DNA of 5,033 nucleotides from Thermoplasmata archaeon (GTDB lineage: Archaea > Thermoplasmatota > Thermoplasmata > Thermoplasmatales > Thermoplasmataceae). The translations under genes and the position numbers were made by a program. Shown here piece after piece: positions 1 through 3,622 of the stretch. The notes below the pieces were generated by a model. The model did not search any database, was not told where the DNA came from, and saw only the letters and a list, made by a program, of their open reading frames with translations. Each line of letters begins with the position of its first letter. Position 1 is the first letter of the stretch. Location: positions 1 to 5,033 of the forward strand of contig JAKAYH010000214.1 in NCBI GenBank assembly GCA_021826835.1. Direction: 5' to 3'.

Positions 1-5
1 AATAG

Positions 6-20
6 AAAAATACATAAATA
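6..20 (+). promoter_or_regulatory. Putative TATA/BRE promoter of the tRNA-Gly gene
   Basis: An A-run at 6-10 resembling an archaeal B recognition element is followed by a TATA-like stretch, TACATAAATA, at 11-20. Its centre is about 26 bases before the first base of the tRNA. This is the usual distance from an archaeal TATA box to the transcription start, so transcription would begin at or very near the mature 5' end. The call rests on position and composition only. Confidence 0.5.
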
Positions 21-40
21 CATTTGTGTTTAAGGATTGA

Positions 41-113
41 GCAGGTGTGGTGTAGCCTGGTAGCACGGAAGCCTTCCAAGCTTTCGACTCGGGTTCAAAT
101 CCCGGCACCTGCA
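41..113 (+). tRNA. tRNA-Gly (anticodon UCC)
   Basis: A complete cloverleaf folds by hand. The acceptor stem pairs 41-47 with 106-112 in seven Watson-Crick pairs, with discriminator A at 113. The D stem is 50-53/63-66 and the anticodon stem is 68-72/80-84. The seven-base loop CTTCCAA at 73-79 places the anticodon TCC at 75-77, which reads GGA and, by wobble, other glycine codons. The T stem is 89-93/101-105 with loop TTCAAAT at 94-100, and the variable loop has four bases. There is no intron and no encoded CCA (the next bases are TTA), so CCA must be added after transcription, as is common in archaea. The gene stands alone in this window and could serve as an integration target for the accessory genes beside it, although no attachment-site duplicate is visible. 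Confidence 0.97.
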
Positions 114-151
114 TTATCATAAAGGTTTAATATGGGTAATATGTTTTAGAT

Positions 152-175
152 TTTATAATTCGAAGACATATAATT
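152..175 (+). promoter_or_regulatory. Candidate TATA boxes upstream of the small ORF
   Basis: Two TATA-like stretches, TTTATAATT at 152-160 and ACATATAATT at 166-175, lie 20-40 bases before the ATG at 192. The first would give a start site near 182 and a leader of about ten bases. The second would give an essentially leaderless message. No Shine-Dalgarno sequence at normal spacing is seen. The surrounding DNA is very AT-rich, so these are weak calls. Confidence 0.3.
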
Positions 176-191
176 TCTGCTTTCGTGGATA

Positions 192-374
192 ATGGAAAAA
201 CTAACAGGTAGGACAATTGACAGCGTAAGCAGGAACCTGAATTATCTGGATGTTGTTACCATACAAGTTGGAAATCGAGAACTCTATATTTCATCAGAGA
301 GCATAGAAACTTTAGATGTTCTAAAAAATCTGGGGTGTCCATATCCCAGGATCCGTAAATGTGCACATACATAA
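192..374 (+). CDS. Small hypothetical protein (60 aa)
   Basis: I do not recognise this protein. The frame opens with ATG and closes with TAA, encoding 60 residues. The first half (residues 5-38) reads like alternating short beta strands (TIDSV, VVTIQV, RELYIS), followed by a short helix (ESIETLDVLKNL) and a basic, cysteine-containing tail (GCPYPRIRKC; two Cys seven residues apart). There is no signal peptide or membrane segment. It lies between the tRNA and the convergent PP-loop ATPase gene, with TATA-like sequence upstream and a six-T run directly after the stop. The strand-like pattern and plausible flanking signals favour a real gene. Its short length and lack of recognisable family leave open that it is a chance frame or the remnant of a longer gene. 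Confidence 0.5.
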   Translation: MEKLTGRTIDSVSRNLNYLDVVTIQVGNRELYISSESIETLDVLKNLGCPYPRIRKCAHT

Positions 375-380
375 TTTTTT
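375..380 (+). terminator. Oligo-T run after the small ORF
   Basis: Six consecutive T residues directly follow the TAA stop of the 60-residue ORF. Short T-runs in the non-template strand are sufficient to terminate archaeal RNA polymerase, so this could end the short transcript. No stable stem precedes it. Confidence 0.35.
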
Positions 381-447
381 GCAATGTTAAGAAAATACTG
401 CAAAATAGGTGTTCAGTATCTCATATTGATAATAATTGTTATGCGGA

Positions 448-474
448 ACTCAAGTACAAACTCGGTACTGAAGT
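448..474. repeat. Imperfect inverted repeat in the convergent intergenic region
   Basis: ACTCAAGTAC at 448-457 pairs with GTACTGAAGT at 465-474 (8 of 10 positions, seven-base loop). A competing pairing joins TCAAGTA at 450-456 with TACTTGA at 477-483. The 375-553 interval separates the ends of two convergent genes, and no coding frame of note is seen there. The element could be a weak bidirectional termination or RNA-processing structure. It lacks a following T-run on either strand and may be chance. Confidence 0.25.
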
Positions 475-553
475 GCTACTTGAATCGTAAGATAATTGGA
501 CATCCTTAAATGGGAATGGTTATTCGGGTAGTTTTGTCGCTGATTAAATCAGT

Positions 554-1291
554 TTATTTTAAGGAGCATTCGCTACAAAGGAAACGCTCTGCATGTGTTT
601 TTCCTTTCATGGCACAAATAGATTTATTGGTGTTTCCCCAAATATTGTATTTCTCTGACTTTGTGTTTTCTTCTAAGTTGCTTATATGATCAGATAAGTA
701 TGGATAAAATTTCTCGATTACCATCTTTTCTGTGAGATTTCCAAAAGCTCCACAGAGGCAATCCCCGCTCTTACCAATAGTACCGTAAGCGCTATTTATT
801 GGTATCTGGTATTCATAGTGTAGTTTCCACACTTGTTCATCTGTATAATGAAATACAGGGCAATCCCAATAAGCTCCTTGATAAAATTGAAACCTTCTGG
901 CCCACGTGGATCTTCTATTACTCTCAGAACTTCTTACACCTGAAAAGATAAGTGGTGTCTCCCCTTTTTCTTTTTTATGCCAGGATATGAACCTTCTTAC
1001 TGCATCAAGTTTTAGTATGTGCATAATTTGGCTATGCCCTGCCGGTGTTGGAAAACCATGCTTTAACACATATGTATCGTAGCTGGTATATCCTTTGAAA
1101 ATTTTTAGATCCCAGTTGAATTCAGAAGAAACGTTATGTACATACTCTCTAGTCTCATTTAAACCTATCCCAGTATCAATAAAAACTACGCCGTCCAACC
1201 TATCCTCATTACTCATTTTTAAAGCTGTTAGCATACTGTCCTTGCCACCAGAAAGTAGCGCCCACCCTTTCTTACTTTCTATTGAATTCAT
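554..1291 (-). CDS. PAPS reductase-family PP-loop ATPase (short, DndC-like superfamily)
   Basis: The protein has 245 residues. It belongs to the adenine-nucleotide alpha-hydrolase-like PP-loop superfamily that includes PAPS/APS reductases and DndC. The PP-loop SGGKDS is at residues 14-19, followed by strand and turn GVVFIDTGIGLNETREYV at 34-51, typical of this family. The nucleotide-binding motif GVRSSESNRR at 118-127 is the R-x-x-E-S-x-x-R signature. PVFHYTDEQVW (145-155) and IPINSAYG (163-170) match the family's C-terminal half. Six cysteines are notable: C144, C178, C180, C226, C239 and C242. Several could bind an Fe-S cluster or zinc. Known members reduce PAPS/APS or insert sulfur into DNA. 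The exact substrate here cannot be read from sequence, and full DndC proteins are considerably longer. No SD precedes the ATG, and a TATA box 33 bases upstream implies a short leader. The gene is divergent from the SMC/AAA operon. Confidence 0.88.
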   Translation of the reverse strand: MNSIESKKGWALLSGGKDSMLTALKMSNEDRLDGVVFIDTGIGLNETREYVHNVSSEFNWDLKIFKGYTSYDTYVLKHGFPTPAGHSQIMHILKLDAVRRFISWHKKEKGETPLIFSGVRSSESNRRSTWARRFQFYQGAYWDCPVFHYTDEQVWKLHYEYQIPINSAYGTIGKSGDCLCGAFGNLTEKMVIEKFYPYLSDHISNLEENTKSEKYNIWGNTNKSICAMKGKTHAERFLCSECSLK

Positions 1292-1317
1292 AATGATCGC
1301 TAGTTAGTATTCTATTA

Positions 1318-1328
1318 TTTAATATATA
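1318..1328 (-). promoter_or_regulatory. TATA box for the PP-loop ATPase gene
   Basis: On the minus strand the sequence reads TATATATTAAA, centred about 33 bases before the ATG at 1291. This would start transcription near 1298 with a leader of roughly seven bases, fitting the absence of a Shine-Dalgarno sequence. The purine-rich GGAAAGG directly upstream occupies the BRE position and overlaps one arm of the 1331-1349 inverted repeat. Confidence 0.55.
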
Positions 1329-1330
1329 CC

Positions 1331-1349
1331 TTTCCTTGATACAAGGAAA
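1331..1349. promoter_or_regulatory. Perfect 8-3-8 inverted repeat, probable operator
   Basis: TTTCCTTG at 1331-1338 and CAAGGAAA at 1342-1349 are perfect reverse complements around an ATA centre, giving a 19-base dyad. It lies in the 140-base gap between two divergent genes. It abuts the BRE/TATA of the minus-strand PP-loop ATPase gene and sits about 50 bases upstream of the best plus-strand TATA box. A dimeric regulator bound here could block TFB/TBP on the minus side and influence the plus promoter. There is no suitable T-run or transcript end here to suggest a terminator. The identity of the binding protein is unknown. Confidence 0.55.
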
Positions 1350-1395
1350 AAAATTATATGGTTCAAAGCTTATATAATTTACTAGTATCAAAATA

Positions 1396-1408
1396 TTTTT
1401 ATATTATA
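1396..1408 (+). promoter_or_regulatory. TATA box of the AAA/SMC operon
   Basis: TTTTTATATTATA is centred about 30 bases before the ATG at 1432, with an A-rich BRE-like stretch (TCAAAAT) just upstream. The predicted start site near 1428-1432 would give a leaderless or nearly leaderless message for the first gene, which has no SD. A second TATA-like stretch, TTATATAAT at 1370-1378, could give an alternative start near 1400. Confidence 0.5.
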
Positions 1409-1431
1409 ATTGAATAATGATATGATTTAGT

Positions 1432-2286
1432 ATGTTTATGCCGAACGATAATTGTATTCTTTGTGGGGCTAAGACAGTTTCTGGTGCTAAGAGATGTGAT
1501 GATTGTGAAAAGCTAAGGGAATATGTTGACGCTCTTTTTGAAGATGCTAAAGCGGAATTGGCAAAAAACCCTTCAATTGACAGAGAAGTAGTGTTCAAAA
1601 CACTAAGAGAACTTGCATTTGTGGTGCAAGAAGATTCCCTGCTAAGAACATACAAAAACGCAATGAAGTTCTTTTTGGAACAATTCATAGATAAAGGGTA
1701 TAGTGAAACAAAACTAGAACTTTTCATGAAAAAAGTCCCAACGAGGTTAAACCCGTTGAAAATATTAGGGGAATTTTCAGAGGGTGAAATCGTGAATTGG
1801 GATCCCTCCTCAATCAGCAGTGAAACTCCTTCCAAAATATACCCTGGAGAAGTGATCAGAAATTTAAAAAATTCATATGAGCGTGCCACAGTTACAGAGC
1901 GAGCTGAGCAGAGATATGGCCATGCAGTAGCTTTTTATTCCATCTTGCCACTTATGCGAAATTATTCGCATTGTGACTCAAAAGATGAGGTTAAGCAATT
2001 GAACCTAGTACCTAAGCAACCTTGGGTCATCTTGTTGTCAATATTGGTTGGCAATAATGATGGCAAGATTTCATTAGAAAGAACGAGCAAATTCTTGAAA
2101 AAGAGGAGGGGAATAGGTAACATTTATAGAATCATTATCACAAATCTCAGTTCTCTTAGTACAGAATATACCCAAAAAGCAACCATTGATGTTGAAGAAA
2201 CAGGAAACAATGATAAGGTTTACCAAATATCACCAGACATAGTTCAATATCTAAAGCGAGTAAGAGAAAATGTCAGGATAAGATAA
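1432..2286 (+). CDS. Zinc-ribbon protein with probable C-terminal winged helix
   Basis: This is a 284-residue protein of no recognised family and the first gene of the operon. The N-terminus carries a short zinc knuckle, C8-x2-C11 and C22-x2-C25, with CGAK and CDDC turns. A long charged helical region follows (about 26-105), then a mixed middle segment. Residues about 197-280 look like a winged helix: a hydrophobic helix (PWVILLSILVG), a polar loop, an amphipathic helix (SLERTSKFLKK), a basic turn (KKRRGIG), another helix (IYRIIITNLSSL), then a strand-turn-strand wing (KATIDVEETGNNDKVYQI) and a basic terminal helix. DNA binding is therefore likely but inferred. ATG codons at 1432 and 1438 are both in frame. 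The first is preferred because it sits about 30 bases from the TATA box, giving a leaderless start. It could be the DNA-recognition or autoregulatory subunit of the system encoded by the genes after it. Confidence 0.85.
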   Translation: MFMPNDNCILCGAKTVSGAKRCDDCEKLREYVDALFEDAKAELAKNPSIDREVVFKTLRELAFVVQEDSLLRTYKNAMKFFLEQFIDKGYSETKLELFMKKVPTRLNPLKILGEFSEGEIVNWDPSSISSETPSKIYPGEVIRNLKNSYERATVTERAEQRYGHAVAFYSILPLMRNYSHCDSKDEVKQLNLVPKQPWVILLSILVGNNDGKISLERTSKFLKKRRGIGNIYRIIITNLSSLSTEYTQKATIDVEETGNNDKVYQISPDIVQYLKRVRENVRIR

Positions 2287-2291
2287 TTTAA

Positions 2292-2299
2292 GAGATGAT
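2292..2299 (+). promoter_or_regulatory. Shine-Dalgarno site of the AAA ATPase gene
   Basis: GAGATGAT matches seven of eight bases of GAGGTGAT, the complement of the archaeal 16S rRNA 3' end, and ends five bases before the ATG at 2305. It supports this start and internal translation within a shared message. Confidence 0.55.
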
Positions 2300-2304
2300 A
2301 CAAA

Positions 2305-3015
2305 ATGGAAATAAACACAAGAATAACGGCTACAAAACTACTCTATTATCAGGATACCATAGTAAAGAATATTGTGAAAATATCAGACTATGTGTTTAAA
2401 AATGACACCCCCTTGAAATTTTCAGGATTTTTGCTTTCAGGTCCACCCGGTAATGGAAAGACAGAAATAGCGAAACAAGCAGCAGCATCTATCAGCAAAG
2501 GCACCCCGGTGAAAATCTTTCTGCTTGATGGTTCGGATATTGCTTCTCCAAAGTGGGGAGAGGCTGAGGAAAAGTTAAAGAGAGCTTTCACAGGTAGCAC
2601 AGAAAGTAATCATACCGAAAAAAGAATAATAATATTCGACGATATTGAGAGCACATTAATGAGCAGAGATTTAGACATTTCAAAGGAGTGGCATTTCTCT
2701 ATAAATTCAGTTGTTTTTCATCTACTTGATGATGTTGACCATTCAAACACAATAGTGATAGCTACTACAAACAAACCTGAAATGGTAGATCCTGCCCTAG
2801 TTTCAAGACTTTACCCGATAGCAATTCCCGCATTGAACAAGGATCAATTAAAGCAATTCGCTCAGAATTCTTTGCAAAATGGCGGATTTGATGTGGACAC
2901 AGAAAAAGTGTTAAAATCTTTGGATATAAAAATAAGCGAAGGAAAAATTAAATCTTTGAGGGATGTTGAGCATGAGATTTTACTGGAAGTAGTAGAAATG
3001 GTAGGTGAGTATTGA
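2305..3015 (+). CDS. Short classic-clade AAA ATPase
   Basis: The 236-residue protein is a single AAA module of the katanin/Cdc48-like type. Walker A GPPGNGKT is at residues 46-53. A pore-loop-like segment, SPKWGEAEEKLKRAF (81-95), resembles the SKWxGE motif of protein-threading AAA enzymes but is one residue shorter. Walker B RIIIFDDIE (107-115) has Asp in place of the usual catalytic Glu. Sensor 1 is ATTNKP, with N156, and DPALVSR (162-168) carries an arginine at the second-region-of-homology position. A helical lid ends the protein. The roughly 35-residue N-terminus is too small for a substrate-binding domain, so a partner probably supplies targeting. Such proteins form hexamers and remodel or disassemble complexes using ATP. 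It lies 18 bases after the zinc-ribbon gene, and its stop overlaps the next start (TGATG). A role in loading or removing the Rad50-like protein is inferred. Confidence 0.93.
   Translation: MEINTRITATKLLYYQDTIVKNIVKISDYVFKNDTPLKFSGFLLSGPPGNGKTEIAKQAAASISKGTPVKIFLLDGSDIASPKWGEAEEKLKRAFTGSTESNHTEKRIIIFDDIESTLMSRDLDISKEWHFSINSVVFHLLDDVDHSNTIVIATTNKPEMVDPALVSRLYPIAIPALNKDQLKQFAQNSLQNGGFDVDTEKVLKSLDIKISEGKIKSLRDVEHEILLEVVEMVGEY
3004..3008 (+). promoter_or_regulatory. GGTGA ribosome binding site deciding the start at 3015
   Basis: GGTGA lies six bases before ATG 3015 but only three bases before the in-frame TTG at 3012. Correct spacing and the stronger codon favour 3015 as the true start of the next gene. 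The site lies inside the last codons of the AAA gene, so translation of the two may be coupled. Confidence 0.6.
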
Positions 3016-3464
3016 TGGAAGGTAATCTTGAGGGCACAGATGAGATTAAGTTTCCTTATTCTGGGCAAATTGAAGTTGAAATATATTTTAAGGAATACAA
3101 AGACAGCTGTGCAAATGACTGTAGACGTTTTTTGCATAAGGGAAGAAATGGAAGTACTCCATTGATTGAAAAGTTGAAGGACAAACTCAATGAAGAAGAG
3201 GACACTCTCACAATATTTCCTAAAGATTATGCCCTACTCAGACATGTTCCAATTAGTATCGATGCAGAACTTGATGCTGGAAGCAAGCGATCAGGTGCAG
3301 GTAAGACTCGAGGCGGCCTTGAAATCTATGACGTTTCAGGGCTAGATAAGAGCACTTTGACCAAACTTAAAGAGGTCTTGGAAGAAGAAAGGAAAAATTC
3401 CAACGAGAAAAAGCTTCCATGGTTCAGTTATTATAGAATATATATGCGGGAGGAATTGTTATGA
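3015..3464 (+). CDS. Hypothetical protein of the AAA/SMC operon (149 aa)
   Basis: I do not recognise a family. The first 28 residues include a strand-like segment (QIEVEIYFKEY), followed by C32 and C36 in a possible helix (CANDCRRFLHKG). A charged helix (PLIEKLKDKLNEEED) leads to TLTIFPKDYALLRHVPISIDAEL (64-86), which reads as beta strands. A Gly/Lys/Arg/Ser loop at 89-101 (GSKRSGAGKTRGG) could contact nucleic acid or phosphate but is not a canonical P-loop. A long amphipathic helix (STLTKLKEVLEEERKN, 113-128) and an aromatic end (PWFSYYRIYM) follow. The start is ATG 3015, overlapping the AAA stop, with GGTGA upstream. The stop overlaps the next start in ATGA. Such tight packing suggests a stoichiometric partner of the AAA or Rad50-like proteins. 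Function unknown. Confidence 0.85.
   Translation: MEGNLEGTDEIKFPYSGQIEVEIYFKEYKDSCANDCRRFLHKGRNGSTPLIEKLKDKLNEEEDTLTIFPKDYALLRHVPISIDAELDAGSKRSGAGKTRGGLEIYDVSGLDKSTLTKLKEVLEEERKNSNEKKLPWFSYYRIYMREELL
3448..3453 (+). promoter_or_regulatory. GGGAGG ribosome binding site of the 49-residue gene
   Basis: GGGAGG is a strong Shine-Dalgarno match lying seven bases before ATG 3461. It supports the small downstream frame as truly translated. Confidence 0.65.
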
Positions 3465-3610
3465 CAAATAACCAAGTGATAAGAAAGAAGATAACTCAAA
3501 ATTGCATAAGTTCACTGGAAGAGAAAACTAGGAAAAGTAGACTAAACCAGGACGAAATTCAAAACATAATCGTTAGTGAAGTTGCAAAAGTAATCAAAGA
3601 GGAGTATTAG
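3461..3610 (+). CDS. Small charged helical protein (49 aa)
   Basis: A 49-residue frame starts at an ATG that overlaps the previous stop as ATGA, with GGGAGG seven bases upstream, and ends in TAG. It is rich in Lys, Arg, Glu and Gln and looks wholly helical: residues 5-28 (QVIRKKITQ...SLEEKTRKS) and 31-49 (LNQDEIQNIIVSEVAKVIKEEY) form two amphipathic helices, the second with regular hydrophobic spacing (I36, I39, I40, V44, V47, I48). It has one cysteine (C15) and no membrane segment. I recognise no family. Its place directly before the Rad50-like gene and its strong ribosome site argue that it is a small partner protein, perhaps a helical adaptor binding the AAA or SMC subunit, though that role is a guess. 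Confidence 0.75.
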   Translation: MTNNQVIRKKITQNCISSLEEKTRKSRLNQDEIQNIIVSEVAKVIKEEY

Positions 3611-3614
3611 GAGG
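3609..3614 (+). promoter_or_regulatory. AGGAGG ribosome binding site deciding a GTG start
   Basis: AGGAGG begins within the TAG stop of the 49-residue gene and ends eight bases before GTG 3623. It fixes the start of the SMC-like gene at a non-ATG codon and indicates SD-driven translation inside the operon. Confidence 0.75.
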
Positions 3615-3622
3615 CGACATTA

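Noticed and set aside
540..552. CTGAT-TAA-ATCAG hairpin as a terminator of the minus-strand gene
   Set aside because: The stem has only five pairs and no T-run follows it in the minus direction.
375..553. CRISPR repeats, box C/D RNA or other structured RNA in the convergent gap
   Set aside because: No regularly spaced repeats and no convincing C/D box pairs are seen. Only the weak hairpin at 448-474 stands out.
1095..1307. A 70-codon plus-strand frame
   Set aside because: It is antisense to the PP-loop and N-terminal half of the PAPS-reductase-like gene, whose motifs are clear. The opposite frame has no recognisable content.
1360..1367. GGTTCAAA, matching the T-loop of the tRNA, as a possible attachment-site copy
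   Set aside because: Only eight bases match and the flanking bases diverge. This is expected by chance in AT-rich DNA and is far too short for an att repeat.
1404..1889. A 161-codon open frame on the minus strand
   Set aside because: It lies wholly across the start of the plus-strand zinc-ribbon gene and its promoter. Its Ser/Leu/Phe-rich product is typical of an antisense shadow, and it has no supporting signals.
3012..3014. TTG as the start of the 149-residue gene
   Set aside because: It is only three bases from the GGTGA site. The ATG at 3015 has normal spacing and forms the TGATG overlap.
2862..3137. A 91-codon minus-strand frame
   Set aside because: It is antisense to the AAA gene's end and the following gene, which have good ribosome sites and overlaps. 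The product is low-complexity and Ser/Phe-rich.
3279..3317. A P-loop in the 149-residue protein (SGAGKT)
   Set aside because: The required Gly five positions before the GKT glycine is a Lys. No hydrophobic strand precedes the motif and no Walker B is found, so this is a Gly/basic loop and not a nucleotide-binding motif.
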